Assembly (NCBI GenBank): GCA_910583555.1
Contig: CAJTXO010000012.1
Span: 56,438-120,437 of the forward strand
Length of the DNA: 64,000 nt
Direction: 5' to 3'
Origin: an uncultured Eubacterium sp.
GTDB taxonomy: Bacteria > Bacillota > Clostridia > Lachnospirales > Lachnospiraceae
Shown here: positions 27,875 to 37,790 of the stretch, in pieces
Position numbering within the stretch: position 1 is the stretch's first letter
Layout: every line of letters starts with the position of its first letter
Notes under the pieces: generated by a model
What the model saw: the letters and a program-made list of their open reading frames with translations, nothing else
Database searches by the model: none
What the model was told of the DNA's origin: nothing
Position numbers and translations under genes: made by a program

Positions 27875-28903
27875 ATGAAGATATTAGTGACAGGCGGCGC
27901 CGGATTTATCGGCGGAAATTTTGTGCATCATATGGTAAATAAGTATCCGGAGGATCAGATCATCAATCTGGATCTGCTTACGTATGCGGGAAATCTGGAG
28001 ACACTGAAACCGGTAGAGGACAAGCCGAATTACAAATTTGTCCGCGGGGACATCGCTGACCGCGATTTTGTGATGGATCTGTTTGACAGAGAGCGGCCGG
28101 ATTATGTCGTGAATTTTGCCGCGGAGAGCCATGTCGACCGTTCGATCACGGATCCGGGTGTCTTTGTGAGGACAAATGTCATGGGAACCCAGGTACTTTT
28201 GGACGCGTCGAAAGAATATGGCGTCAAGCGTTATCATCAGGTATCGACCGATGAGGTTTACGGCGATCTGCCGCTTGACCGGCCGGATCTCTTTTTCCAT
28301 GAAGATACACCGCTCCACACGTCAAGTCCTTATTCGTCGAGTAAGGCGAGTGCCGATCTTTTTGTTCTCGCCTATGAGCGCACGTATGGACTGCCAGTCA
28401 CTATCTCACGCTGTTCCAATAATTACGGCCCCTATCATTTCCCGGAGAAGCTGATCCCGCTCATTATTTCGAGAGCGCTGGCTGATGAGAAACTTCCGGT
28501 ATATGGGAAGGGAGAGAATGTGCGCGACTGGCTGCACGTTTCTGATCACTGTGAGGCCATTGACCTTATCATCCATAAAGGAAAACCGGGTGAGGTGTAC
28601 AATGTGGGAGGCCACAACGAAAAAACAAACCTGGAAGTTGTGAAAACGATACTGAAAGCGCTGGACAAGCCAGAAAGCCTGATCGAGTTCGTGACAGACC
28701 GTCCGGGACACGATCTGCGCTACGCGATCGATCCGACGAAACTGGAGACGGAGCTTGGCTGGAAGCCGAAATATACGTTTGAAACGGGGATCCGCCAGAC
28801 GATTGACTGGTATTTAGAGAACCGCGAATGGTGGGAGAATATCATTAGCGGCGAGTACGCCAATTATTTCGAGAAAATGTACGGGGAGGACTTATCAGAA
28901 TGA
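27875..28903 (+). CDS. rfbB: dTDP-glucose 4,6-dehydratase
   Basis: Second step of dTDP-L-rhamnose synthesis for surface polysaccharide. 342-residue extended SDR: NAD motif TGGAGFIG, STDEVYGDL with the catalytic Thr-Asp-Glu, and YSSSKASAD with Tyr-x3-Lys. The stop overlaps the rfbD start by 4 bases (ATGA). Confidence 0.96.
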   Translation: MKILVTGGAGFIGGNFVHHMVNKYPEDQIINLDLLTYAGNLETLKPVEDKPNYKFVRGDIADRDFVMDLFDRERPDYVVNFAAESHVDRSITDPGVFVRTNVMGTQVLLDASKEYGVKRYHQVSTDEVYGDLPLDRPDLFFHEDTPLHTSSPYSSSKASADLFVLAYERTYGLPVTISRCSNNYGPYHFPEKLIPLIISRALADEKLPVYGKGENVRDWLHVSDHCEAIDLIIHKGKPGEVYNVGGHNEKTNLEVVKTILKALDKPESLIEFVTDRPGHDLRYAIDPTKLETELGWKPKYTFETGIRQTIDWYLENREWWENIISGEYANYFEKMYGEDLSE

Positions 28904-29748
28904 AAGTGCTGGTAACTGGGATCGGGGGACAGCTCGGTCATGATGTCGTGCGCGAACTGGAACAGCGCGGGCAGGACGTAGTCGGCGTCGGACGCGAAGA
29001 GATGGATATCACTGACGCGGAAAAAGTGGGAGAAGTCATCCGGGCCTGCGCGCCGGATGCTGTAATCCACTGCAGTGCGTATACAGCGGTGGATCGTGCG
29101 GAGGATGAAGCCGATCAATGCCGTAAAGTAAATGTGGATGGGGCGAAAAACATCGCTGAGGTCTGTGCGGAACTGGATTGTAAGATGATTTATATCAGCA
29201 CCGATTTCGTGTTTTCCGGGGAGGGAGAGCGTCCTTGGGAGACGGATGATGCAGCGGGCCCGATCAGTGTATATGGCAGGACGAAATATGAGGGAGAAAC
29301 GGAGGTTAAATCGAGATTAGACAAGTTCTTTATCGTGCGTATTTCCTGGGTGTTTGGGAAAAACGGAAATAACTTTGTCAAGACAATGCTCCGCATCGGA
29401 AAAGAGAACGGCGCCGTGAAGGTGGTAGACGATCAGATCGGTTCTCCTACCTACACGCGGGATATGGCAGTTCTTCTCGCAGACATGGTGCAGACGGAGA
29501 AATACGGTGTGTACCACGCATCTAATGAGGGTTTCTGCAGTTGGTATGAATTTGCGAAGGAGATTTTCCGGCTGGCAGGAATGGACGAGGTTTCGGTGAC
29601 GCCGATCACGAGTGATCAGTTTCCAGCAAAAGCTAAACGCCCATTTAACAGCCGAATGAGCAAAGAAAAACTGATTAAAGAAGGGTTTAATAAATTGCCT
29701 TCTTGGCAGGATGCGCTGAAGAGGTATCTGCAGGAATTGGACGTATGA
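28900..29748 (+). CDS. rfbD: dTDP-4-dehydrorhamnose reductase
   Basis: Last step of dTDP-L-rhamnose synthesis. 282-residue SDR: NADP motif GIGGQLGHDV, CSAYTAVDRAEDE, ISTDFVFSGE and YGRTKYEGE with Tyr-x3-Lys. It overlaps rfbB. The epimerase gene rfbC is not adjacent and was not found in this window, while rfbA lies 6.3 kb downstream. Confidence 0.95.
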   Translation: MKVLVTGIGGQLGHDVVRELEQRGQDVVGVGREEMDITDAEKVGEVIRACAPDAVIHCSAYTAVDRAEDEADQCRKVNVDGAKNIAEVCAELDCKMIYISTDFVFSGEGERPWETDDAAGPISVYGRTKYEGETEVKSRLDKFFIVRISWVFGKNGNNFVKTMLRIGKENGAVKVVDDQIGSPTYTRDMAVLLADMVQTEKYGVYHASNEGFCSWYEFAKEIFRLAGMDEVSVTPITSDQFPAKAKRPFNSRMSKEKLIKEGFNKLPSWQDALKRYLQELDV

Positions 29749-29807
29749 ATCGGAAGCTTATTATCATCTGCCAGTGCATAGTGGTACTGCCTAACATGTG
29801 CCGGTTC

Positions 29808-32216
29808 TTAATGATACCGGCACGTTTCGGTGGGCACGTTTCCTTTGGCGAAGTATTCTTTCTTATACGAAGAGCCGTAATGCCCTTCCGGCGCAAGCTT
29901 GCCACATTTTGTACAGACATATACTGAGATCACCGATTTCGGTTTTTCAAATTCAGCCGTTTCATAGCGGCTGTTTATTTTTTCCATAATTGCCTTCCAG
30001 ATCGCCTTGTGGAACGTTGTGTTTGTCTGCTTTTCACTGGCGTCAAAACCGCCCCAGATGCCGGCCGTCAGGTATGGTGTATAGCCGACAAACCAAAGGT
30101 CTTTATTATCTGTGGTCGTCCCGGTCTTTCCGGCCAGCGGCATCTGCAGGTTGTCAAACCGGACAGCGGTACCAGTGCCGGATTTCACGACATCCTGCAT
30201 GGCATCGGTGAGGAGCCAGGCAGTCGAATCTTTCATCACCTGTTTGCTCGTCGGCGTCGAGTACGTTACGGTTTCATTTCCATTGATATCAATTTCTTTC
30301 ACTTTGGAAGGGGCCTTGTTCAATAGGACATTACCGTCGTGGTCGATGACTTTTGTATAAAAAGTAGGTTTATTGTATACGCCTCCGTTGGCGATGCTGG
30401 CAAAACCGGAAGTTAATTCAAGATTGGACACACCTTTTGTCAACCCTCCCAGTGCCATAGGAAGCGCGATATCTGTAAAGATTTTTCCGCTCGAGTCTGT
30501 ATAACTGTCAACCAACGAGGTAAAATCCAGATTTAATAGATAATCATAACCTATTTTGGGCGTTACCTGCTGCAAAGTCTTGACAGCGATAACGTTCATC
30601 GAATCCGCGATTGCGGTCCGCATAGTGACATCTCCGCGGTAACCGGTGTACCAGTTTTTGACAAGGCGTTTTGTTCCCGGGTATTCATAGGGTTCGTCTT
30701 TCTGCACGGTGGCCAGTGTCATGGCGGCGGTGTCCAGCGCGGGCAGATAAGTGGAAAGTACTTTAAAGGTTGAGCCGGGCTGCCGCAGTGAAGTGGTCGC
30801 GCGGTTGAGCGTGCGGCTCGCCGTTTTTTCCCCGCGTCCCCCTGTGATTGCTTTTACCTGACCGGTATGCTGGTCGAGGATGAGGAAGGATACCTGCGGC
30901 TGGATCACATATTCGATTTTTTCACCGTCCACGGTCTTTCCTTTACTCATGGCCTTTTTGTACGTTTTAATGTACTTGTCAGCACCCTTTTTGTCGGAAT
31001 AGTATAGACTGACGATCATATTTTTCTTTTTGGCGAACCAGTTGATCATCGTACCTGCGTTGTAATTCGAAGCTTTTCCGCTCTCGTCGGTCACGGTCAG
31101 CTGGTAGTTGAGCTGATAGGTGGAATCAGCCGGATAATAGGATTCGGTGTTGATGATCTTGTCACATATTTTCTGCATGGAAGAATCCTGCGTGGAATAG
31201 ATCGTCAAACCGCCGCGGTAGAGGGCGTTATACGCCTGTGTCTCGGTGTAGCCGAGTTCTTCTTTCATATCATTAATGATCTGGTCGATAAGTGAATCCG
31301 TAAAGAACGATGTGGCGGTCTGCCCCTGTATCGTTTCTTTATTTACCGATTTAATGCGGGCGTAAACCTTGTCCGCCATCGCCTCATCGTATTCTTCCGA
31401 TGTGATGTAACCCTGTTCTTTCATATAAGAAAGGATCGTGAGCCGTTTTTTTCCGTTCTTTTTCGGATGGGTGATCGGATTGTAGCCGGAAGGATTCTGT
31501 GTGATGCCGGCGAGCACGGCCGATTCCGAAATCGTCAGTTCGGAGACGTCTTTTCCGAAATACCGTTTGGATGCAGCTTGTACACCGAGCGTGTTCTGTC
31601 CTAAGTTGATCGTATTCAGGTAATATTCCATGATCTGCTTTTTCGACAGCTTGTTTTCGAGTTGGATGGCCAGATACTGCTCCTGGATCTTTCGTTCGAT
31701 CTTCTGTATGAGTGTCGTCTCTTCCCCGCCGCCGAACACCTGGTTTTTTAACAGCTGCTGCGTCAGCGTGCTGGCGCCCTGGTGGAATTCCCCGCCGTTC
31801 GATAAACCGGTATAGACGGCGCGGAAAATTCCCCGCAGGTCGATGCCGTCGTGCGTCCAAAAGCGCTCATCCTCGATGGCGACAAACGCGTTCTGCAGAT
31901 GGATGGGGATTTTATCGAGCGTCGTGTACTCGCGGTTGGCCTCCCTGCCCACAAGCGTCTGCACGAGCTTTCCCTTTGAATTTAAAATTTTTGTGGCGTA
32001 GCCGTCCGGCACGACATTGATGGATTCGATGCTCGGGGCCGTTTCCATCAGACCGTTGACCGCGCCGGCCAGAGCGCTGATCCCGACGACCGCGCATACG
32101 ATGAATACGATGAGGAACAGCCGGGAGGCGACTACTTTTGCTTTGTGTATCCGATGTGTGGCGGGCGATTTGAGAGCTTTCGTCTTTGCCAACGCGTGTT
32201 TTTTACTGAAATTCAT
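29808..32216 (-). CDS. Class A penicillin-binding protein (PBP1A type)
   Basis: Bifunctional peptidoglycan glycosyltransferase/transpeptidase anchored in the membrane by one helix (about residues 29-55). GT51 domain with catalytic Glu in AIEDERFWTHDG and the GASTLTQQLLKN motif. Transpeptidase with STFK (nucleophile Ser) in RQPGSTFKVL, SMN, and KTGTT. The C-terminal tail (CTKCGKLAPEG...CRYH) is Cys-containing, as often seen in clostridial PBP1A. 802 residues. AAGGAAGG precedes the ATG. Convergent with rfbD; a GTGCCGGT/ACCGGCAC hairpin (29798-29823) spans its stop codon but lacks a T tract. Confidence 0.95.
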   Translation of the reverse strand: MNFSKKHALAKTKALKSPATHRIHKAKVVASRLFLIVFIVCAVVGISALAGAVNGLMETAPSIESINVVPDGYATKILNSKGKLVQTLVGREANREYTTLDKIPIHLQNAFVAIEDERFWTHDGIDLRGIFRAVYTGLSNGGEFHQGASTLTQQLLKNQVFGGGEETTLIQKIERKIQEQYLAIQLENKLSKKQIMEYYLNTINLGQNTLGVQAASKRYFGKDVSELTISESAVLAGITQNPSGYNPITHPKKNGKKRLTILSYMKEQGYITSEEYDEAMADKVYARIKSVNKETIQGQTATSFFTDSLIDQIINDMKEELGYTETQAYNALYRGGLTIYSTQDSSMQKICDKIINTESYYPADSTYQLNYQLTVTDESGKASNYNAGTMINWFAKKKNMIVSLYYSDKKGADKYIKTYKKAMSKGKTVDGEKIEYVIQPQVSFLILDQHTGQVKAITGGRGEKTASRTLNRATTSLRQPGSTFKVLSTYLPALDTAAMTLATVQKDEPYEYPGTKRLVKNWYTGYRGDVTMRTAIADSMNVIAVKTLQQVTPKIGYDYLLNLDFTSLVDSYTDSSGKIFTDIALPMALGGLTKGVSNLELTSGFASIANGGVYNKPTFYTKVIDHDGNVLLNKAPSKVKEIDINGNETVTYSTPTSKQVMKDSTAWLLTDAMQDVVKSGTGTAVRFDNLQMPLAGKTGTTTDNKDLWFVGYTPYLTAGIWGGFDASEKQTNTTFHKAIWKAIMEKINSRYETAEFEKPKSVISVYVCTKCGKLAPEGHYGSSYKKEYFAKGNVPTETCRYH

Positions 32217-32366
32217 GCGCTGAAAACCTTCCTTTTATATGATGATGAAGTAAACCGTTTTGTGCCTGAATACTATTATTATATCAAAAATACTTGCAAA
32301 GGAAAAGAAAAATTAGTAAACTATTGTAAAGAATCACATGAGAAATGGCGAAAGGAATCGAAAGCG

Positions 32367-32999
32367 ATGTGTTCACCTCTGAAAATAGTGCAGGAGGGCG
32401 GTACGGGAGAAGTGGTGGAAAAGAAATCCCGCTTTATCGCCCAGGTATTTCCGGTGAAAACCGAAGAAGAAGCGCTGGAGCACCTGACCAGCGTGCGGAA
32501 GAAACATTATGACGCGAGACACAACTGTTTTGCGTACGTGATCGGGGAGAAAAACGAGACGGAGAGGTGCAGCGATGACGGGGAGCCTTCCGGCACGGCC
32601 GGCCGCCCGATCCTGGATGTGATCACCGGGTGCGGGATCCACGATGTGCTCATCGTGGTGACCAGGTATTTCGGCGGGACGCTGCTGGGAACGGGAGGAC
32701 TCGTGCGGGCGTATTCGGCTGCCGCGAAGCAGGGACTTGACAACTGCGCGGTCGTCGAAAAACGGAGAGGGTATTATGTGACGGTCACGACCGATTACAC
32801 CGATCTCGGTAAGGTCCAGTATATTGCCGCCGAACAGGGTCTCGCGGAAGAAAACGCCGATTACGCGGAAGATGTGGAACTGGTTTATACGATCCCCGAA
32901 GAACAAGTGGCGGCGTTTGAGAAGCAGGTGACGGAAAAGACGGCCGGCAAGGGAAAGGTGGAACGAGGTGACAAGACGTGGATCTACTTGAATATATGA
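32367..32999 (+). CDS. yigZ: YigZ/IMPACT family protein
   Basis: UPF0029 family protein of 210 residues, possibly acting in translation or RNA handling. From the ATG at 32367 (AAAGGAA upstream). Signature VVTRYFGGTLLGTGGLVRAYSAAAK is present, with HNCFAYVIG and DDGEPSGTAGRPIL. The frame extends upstream to 32145 without homology. It overlaps rarA by 22 bases. Confidence 0.92.
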   Translation: MCSPLKIVQEGGTGEVVEKKSRFIAQVFPVKTEEEALEHLTSVRKKHYDARHNCFAYVIGEKNETERCSDDGEPSGTAGRPILDVITGCGIHDVLIVVTRYFGGTLLGTGGLVRAYSAAAKQGLDNCAVVEKRRGYYVTVTTDYTDLGKVQYIAAEQGLAEENADYAEDVELVYTIPEEQVAAFEKQVTEKTAGKGKVERGDKTWIYLNI

Positions 33000-34321
33000 A
33001 TGAAAAAAATAAGGAGAAGGAAGCGCCCCTGGCTTCCCGGCTGCGGCCGGGGACGCTCGACGAGGTGGTCGGACAGGAGCATATCATAGGAAAGGACAAG
33101 CTGCTTTACCGGGCGATCCAGGCTGATAAGCTCAGTTCGATCCTTTTGTTCGGCCCTCCCGGTACGGGAAAAACAACGCTCGCCAAAGTGATCGCGGGGA
33201 CGACGAAGGCGGAGTTTTTGCAGATCAATGCTACCGCCGCCGGGAAGAAGGATATGGAAGCGGTCGTGGCAAAGGCCAAAGAGAACATGGGAATGTACGG
33301 GCGGAAGACGATCCTGTTTATCGACGAGATCCACCGCTTCAATAAGGGCCAGCAGGATTACCTTCTGCCGTTTGTGGAGGACGGCACTGTGATCCTCATC
33401 GGAGCTACCACGGAGAATCCGTATTTTGAGGTAAATGGGGCGTTGATCTCACGTTCCATTATTTTTGAACTGCATCCGCTCTCGGAAGAAAATATAAAGA
33501 CGCTGTTGCTGCGGGCCGTTACCGACGAGGAAAAGGGGCTCGGGAGCTATCACGCCGTGATTGAGGAAGACGCGCTCTCGTTTCTCGCGGACATCAGCGG
33601 CGGCGACGCGCGGATGGCGCTCAATGCCATTGAACTGGGTGTGCTGACGACGGAGCGCGCGGAAGACGGCGTCATCCATATTACGGTGGATGTCGCGGAG
33701 GAGTGTATCCAGAAGCGCGTCCTGCGCTATGATAAAACAGGAGATAACCACTATGACACGATCTCCGCGTTCATCAAAAGTATGCGCGGTTCCGATCCGG
33801 ATGCGGCGATCTACTATCTGGCGCGCATGCTCTACGCCGGGGAGGATATCAAATTTATTGCCCGCAGGATCATGATATGCGCGGCGGAGGACGTGTCGAA
33901 CGCCGATCCGCAGGCGCTCGTCGTGGCCGTACAGGCGGCGCAGGCCGTCGAGAGGATCGGTATGCCGGAGTCGCAGATCATACTGGCCCAGGCGGCCGCC
34001 TATGTGGCTTGCGCGCCAAAGAGCAATTCCGCCGTTACGGCGATCGGCGCGGCGATGCAGTACGTATCCACCCATCCGGAACATAAGATCCCGCCGTATC
34101 TTCAGGACTCCCACTATAAGGGGGCGGCGAAGCTCGGCCGCGGCATCGGCTACCAGTACGCCCACGACTTTGAGAACCATTATGTGGAACAGCAGTATCT
34201 GCCGGATGAGATCCGGGATATGAAATTTTATGAACTGTCGGATATGGGCATGGAAAAGAGGTTAAAAGAACATTTAACGGCTATCAAGAGGGGAGGTACT
34301 CATGGAAAAGGAGAGGAATGA
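32978..34321 (+). CDS. rarA: Replication-associated recombination protein RarA (MgsA)
   Basis: AAA+ ATPase acting at stalled forks. 447 residues with a GTG start at 32978 and GAGGTGA upstream. Walker A GPPGTGKTT, Walker B FIDEIHRFNKGQQD, sensor 1 LIGATTENPYFEV, and a C-terminal tetramerisation domain (YLARMLYAGEDIKFIARRI...HYVEQQYLPDE). It overlaps both neighbours, so yigZ, rarA and the small membrane gene are coupled. Confidence 0.96.
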   Translation: MDLLEYMNEKNKEKEAPLASRLRPGTLDEVVGQEHIIGKDKLLYRAIQADKLSSILLFGPPGTGKTTLAKVIAGTTKAEFLQINATAAGKKDMEAVVAKAKENMGMYGRKTILFIDEIHRFNKGQQDYLLPFVEDGTVILIGATTENPYFEVNGALISRSIIFELHPLSEENIKTLLLRAVTDEEKGLGSYHAVIEEDALSFLADISGGDARMALNAIELGVLTTERAEDGVIHITVDVAEECIQKRVLRYDKTGDNHYDTISAFIKSMRGSDPDAAIYYLARMLYAGEDIKFIARRIMICAAEDVSNADPQALVVAVQAAQAVERIGMPESQIILAQAAAYVACAPKSNSAVTAIGAAMQYVSTHPEHKIPPYLQDSHYKGAAKLGRGIGYQYAHDFENHYVEQQYLPDEIRDMKFYELSDMGMEKRLKEHLTAIKRGGTHGKGEE

Positions 34322-34577
34322 GATCAGTCAGGAACGGATGGAGGAACGAACGGAAGAACAGGACGGGAAACCGAAAAGTTCATATCCGAAAGGCGCCCGT
34401 ATCATCGCCGGTGTGGGGACTGTGCTGCTCGCACTCATGTATGTGGTCACGCTGATCGCGGCGTTGACGACTTCCCCGGCGTCAAGCGGGTTATTTAAGG
34501 CGTGTCTGGGCGGTTCGATCCTGCTTCCCATTATGCTGTGGTTATATATACGGTTTGCAAAGCTTTTGAACAAATAG
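34302..34577 (+). CDS. Small two-helix membrane protein
   Basis: 91 residues: a charged Glu/Arg-rich head (1-30) then two hydrophobic helices (about 33-55 and 65-86). No recognised domain. It overlaps the end of rarA by 20 bases, with GGGGAGG upstream, and is followed by tgt after 18 nt. Confidence 0.75.
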   Translation: MEKERNEISQERMEERTEEQDGKPKSSYPKGARIIAGVGTVLLALMYVVTLIAALTTSPASSGLFKACLGGSILLPIMLWLYIRFAKLLNK

Positions 34578-34595
34578 AAAGGGAACGGGAGCAAT

Positions 34596-35729
34596 ATGTT
34601 TGAAATAGTAGCAAGAGAAGGAAAAGCGAAACAGGGCGTGTTCCACACGCCGCACGGGGACATCCAGACGCCGGTTTTCATGAATGTAGGGACGGTGGCG
34701 GCCATCAAGGGCGCCGTATCGACGATGGATCTAAAGGAGATCGGCACGCAGGTAGAACTGTCAAATACGTATCATCTACACGTGCGTCCGGGGGATGACG
34801 TGATTCGCCAGTTGGGCGGACTGCACCGGTTCATGAACTGGGACAGGCCGATCCTCACCGATTCCGGCGGTTTTCAGGTATTCTCCCTCGCCGGACTGCG
34901 CAGGATCAAAGAAGAGGGCGTATATTTCCAGTCCCATATCGATGGCAGAAAAATTTTTATGGGGCCGGAAGAGAGCATGCAGATCCAGTCAAATCTGGCG
35001 TCAACGATCGCGATGGCGTTTGATGAGTGCGCCCCGCACCCAGCGACACGAGAATATATGGAGGCGTCGGTGGCGCGGACGACAAGGTGGCTCGGGCGCT
35101 GCAAAGTAAAAATGCAGGAGTTGAATGCCAGGGAGGACACGATCAACCGAAGGCAGCTGTTGTTCGGCATCAACCAGGGCGGGACGTTTGAGGACATCCG
35201 CATCCGCCACGCGCAGCAGATCCGGGAGATGGATCTCGACGGCTACGCGGTCGGAGGGCTTGCGGTCGGGGAGAGCCACGAAGAGATGTACCGCATTCTG
35301 GATGCGGTCGTGCCGGAACTGCCAGCGGAAAAGCCGGTGTATCTCATGGGAGTCGGCACGCCGCAGAACATACTGGAGGCTGTGGAGCGCGGCGTGGACT
35401 TTTTTGACTGCGTGTATCCCGCGAGAAACGGCAGGCATGGACACGCTTATACAAATTTTGGAAAAATGAATCTGATGAACAAACGGTTTGAACTGGATGA
35501 GCGGCCGATCGAGGTGGGCTGCCAGTGTCCGGCGTGCCGCCATTATACGCGAGCCTACATCCGGCATCTGTTAAAAGCAAAAGAAATGCTGGGACTTCGA
35601 TTATTGGTCTTGCATAATCTTTATTTTTATAATACAATGATGAGTGAGGTTCGCGAAGCGATCGGAACGAATTGTTTTGCGCAGTATAAAAAGAAGAAGA
35701 TAGATTTAATGGCATCTGGAGAGTATTAG
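34596..35729 (+). CDS. tgt: Queuine tRNA-ribosyltransferase (tRNA-guanine transglycosylase)
   Basis: Exchanges G34 for a 7-deazaguanine precursor in tRNAs with GUN anticodons. 377 residues. Catalytic Asp regions TDSGGFQVFSL and DCVYPARNGRHG; zinc site CQCPACRHYTRAYIRHL plus a later His (VLHNL). The next gene is yajC, the common tgt-yajC order. Confidence 0.96.
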   Translation: MFEIVAREGKAKQGVFHTPHGDIQTPVFMNVGTVAAIKGAVSTMDLKEIGTQVELSNTYHLHVRPGDDVIRQLGGLHRFMNWDRPILTDSGGFQVFSLAGLRRIKEEGVYFQSHIDGRKIFMGPEESMQIQSNLASTIAMAFDECAPHPATREYMEASVARTTRWLGRCKVKMQELNAREDTINRRQLLFGINQGGTFEDIRIRHAQQIREMDLDGYAVGGLAVGESHEEMYRILDAVVPELPAEKPVYLMGVGTPQNILEAVERGVDFFDCVYPARNGRHGHAYTNFGKMNLMNKRFELDERPIEVGCQCPACRHYTRAYIRHLLKAKEMLGLRLLVLHNLYFYNTMMSEVREAIGTNCFAQYKKKKIDLMASGEY

Positions 35730-35760
35730 ATCTTTGATTCGAGACTAGGAGGTACTTAGA

Positions 35761-36042
35761 ATGGGAACAGTAGGTATGCTGATCTACGTGGTCGTGATCA
35801 TCGGAGCATTTTATTTTATCGCGATCCGTCCGCAGAGAAAACAGGAGAAGGAGCGCCAGGCGATGGTGGCAAGCGTCGCTGTCGGTGACAGTATCCTTAC
35901 GACGAGTGGTTTTTATGGCGTGATCATAGACATGACGGACGACGTCGTGATCGTTGAGTTTGGAAGTAATAAAAACTGCCGCATTCCGATGAAAAAAGAA
36001 GCGATCGTCGAAGTGGAAAAAGCGAAAGACGCCGGATTATGA
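35761..36042 (+). CDS. yajC: Preprotein translocase subunit YajC
   Basis: 93-residue Sec accessory protein: one N-terminal membrane helix (4-22), then [16 protein letters not shown] and [14 protein letters not shown], the family core. AGGAGG precedes the ATG and tgt lies immediately upstream. Confidence 0.94.
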   Translation: MGTVGMLIYVVVIIGAFYFIAIRPQRKQEKERQAMVASVAVGDSILTTSGFYGVIIDMTDDVVIVEFGSNKNCRIPMKKEAIVEVEKAKDAGL

Positions 36043-36064
36043 TGGGAAGGATGGAGAGATTGGC

Positions 36065-36943
36065 ATGAAAGGAATTATATTAGCCGGTGGTTCCGGTACG
36101 AGGTTGTATCCGCTGACGATGGTGACGTCAAAACAGTTATTGCCGGTATACGATAAACCGATGATCTATTACCCGCTCTCGACGCTCATGCTGGCCGGGA
36201 TCCGGGATATCCTGATCATTTCGACGCCGGTTGACCTGCCGAATTTCGAGCGGTTGCTCGGCGACGGCTCCAATTTCGGCATCCATCTGGAGTATAAAGT
36301 CCAGCCAAGTCCCGATGGACTGGCTCAGGCGTTCCTGATCGGCGAGGAATTTATTGACGGCGAGGCGTGCGCGATGGTGCTCGGCGACAATATTTTTTAC
36401 GGGAGCGGACTGGGAAGTCATCTGCGGGAAGCGGCGTCGCGCGAAAACGGTGCCACAGTATTTGGCTACTATGTCGATGACCCGGAGCGTTTCGGTATCG
36501 TGGAATTTGACGGGGACGGCAAGGCGGTCTCAGTCGAAGAGAAACCGGAACATCCGAAATCCAATTACGCGGTGACGGGACTTTATTTTTACGATAACCG
36601 TGTTGTGGAAATGGCGAAAAAAGTAAAGCCGTCGGCGCGCGGCGAGCTGGAGATCACCGATCTGAACCGCATGTATCTGGAAGAGGGCGCGCTGAACGTC
36701 ATTACGCTCGGGCGCGGTTACGCCTGGCTGGATACCGGGACGATGGACGCGCTGGCCGATGCGAGCGAATTTGTCAAAGTGATCGAAAAGCGCCAGGGCA
36801 TCATGCTGTCGGCAATCGAAGAAATCGCGTATAAGAACGGGTGGATCGACAGGGAGAAGCTGCTGGCGTCCGCAGATTTATACGGAAAGTCAAGCTACGG
36901 CAAACATCTGAGACAGGTGGCGGACGGCAGGATTTTATATTAA
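36065..36943 (+). CDS. rfbA: Glucose-1-phosphate thymidylyltransferase
   Basis: First step of dTDP-rhamnose synthesis. 292 residues. Nucleotide-binding [11 protein letters not shown], then [25 protein letters not shown] and [20 protein letters not shown]. It follows yajC by 22 nt, apart from rfbBD. Confidence 0.96.
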   Translation: MKGIILAGGSGTRLYPLTMVTSKQLLPVYDKPMIYYPLSTLMLAGIRDILIISTPVDLPNFERLLGDGSNFGIHLEYKVQPSPDGLAQAFLIGEEFIDGEACAMVLGDNIFYGSGLGSHLREAASRENGATVFGYYVDDPERFGIVEFDGDGKAVSVEEKPEHPKSNYAVTGLYFYDNRVVEMAKKVKPSARGELEITDLNRMYLEEGALNVITLGRGYAWLDTGTMDALADASEFVKVIEKRQGIMLSAIEEIAYKNGWIDREKLLASADLYGKSSYGKHLRQVADGRILY

Positions 36944-36982
36944 ATTTTTATTTGTTTCCAAAATTTGCAGAGCGATACATTG

Positions 36983-37036
36983 TATAATCACCTCAATTCA
37001 GGCAAGACTATTTATAAAACTTGAATTGAGGTGATT
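36983..37036 (+). promoter_or_regulatory. -10 element plus 15-bp inverted repeat covering the M23 gene start
   Basis: A -10 TATAAT (36983-36988) overlaps the left arm of a perfect 15-bp inverted repeat (36986-37000 and 37022-37036, 21-nt gap). The right arm contains the GAGGTG ribosome site of the M23-like gene. No good -35 is seen. The repeat could be an operator or, if transcription starts upstream, a hairpin hiding the ribosome site. Confidence 0.6.
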
Positions 37037-37039
37037 TAC

Positions 37040-37762
37040 ATGTTTTATAAGGAAAAAGGATTTTATATATCGCTCATATGCGGAATCGTGTGCCTGGCAG
37101 CATTTAGCTTCATCTGTATGAATGTATTTTCCGACGGCAGCGGGGAGCAGGAGAATGCGGTCGTCGCGCAGGAAACGCAGGCGCCCATCATGACGGAGGC
37201 GCCGACGGCCACGTTCTCGCCGGAGGCGGAGGACGCGACGACGGATAACGTGAAATCGGAAGTAAAAGAGTCGACGCCGGCTCCGAAGAAAAAGAAAGCG
37301 AAAACAACGATGAAGAGCAATAAGACGAAAGTGGAGGACAAACTCCATTTTGATCAGGAGACAGGCCTTCTCTGGCCGGTCGAGGGCGATATCCTCATTG
37401 AGTACAGCCCGGAAAAGGTGGTGTATTTTCCCACGCTTTCGCAGTTCAAGACGAATCCGGCGCTGATCATCGGCAGCAAGGTCGGTGAAAGCGTCAAATC
37501 CAGTTCGAGCGGAGTCGTCAAAAATATCGAGACAAACGATGAAACCGGAACGACAGTTACGATTGCGATTGGTGATGACTTCAAAGTCGTGTACGGGCAG
37601 CTGAAGGATCTAGCTGTCTCCAAAGGCGACGAGGTCAGCGAGGGACAGGTGATCGGCAAGATTGCCAAACCGACGAAATACTATTCCGTAGAGGGAGCAA
37701 ATCTATACTACCAGGTAAAACAGAAAGAGGAAACGGTAAATCCGCTCGTACTTTTGCGCTAA
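37040..37762 (+). CDS. Membrane-anchored degenerate M23/LytM protein (SpoIIQ-like)
   Basis: 240 residues: an N-terminal membrane helix (about 8-28), a Thr/Glu/Lys-rich spacer (30-95) and a LytM-fold domain (about 110-240; WPVEGDILIEYS, VVKNIETNDETGTTVTI, VYGQLKDLAVSKGDEVSEGQVIGKI). The metal ligands of active M23 enzymes (H-x3-D and H-x-H) are absent, so it is predicted to be structural. This resembles SpoIIQ of the forespore membrane or other degenerate LytM proteins. The sporulation role is inference. The ATG at 37040 fits the ribosome site better than the GTG at 37031. Confidence 0.8.
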   Translation: MFYKEKGFYISLICGIVCLAAFSFICMNVFSDGSGEQENAVVAQETQAPIMTEAPTATFSPEAEDATTDNVKSEVKESTPAPKKKKAKTTMKSNKTKVEDKLHFDQETGLLWPVEGDILIEYSPEKVVYFPTLSQFKTNPALIIGSKVGESVKSSSSGVVKNIETNDETGTTVTIAIGDDFKVVYGQLKDLAVSKGDEVSEGQVIGKIAKPTKYYSVEGANLYYQVKQKEETVNPLVLLR

Positions 37763-37790
37763 CAATATATTTCTTTTTCAAAATCGTTTA

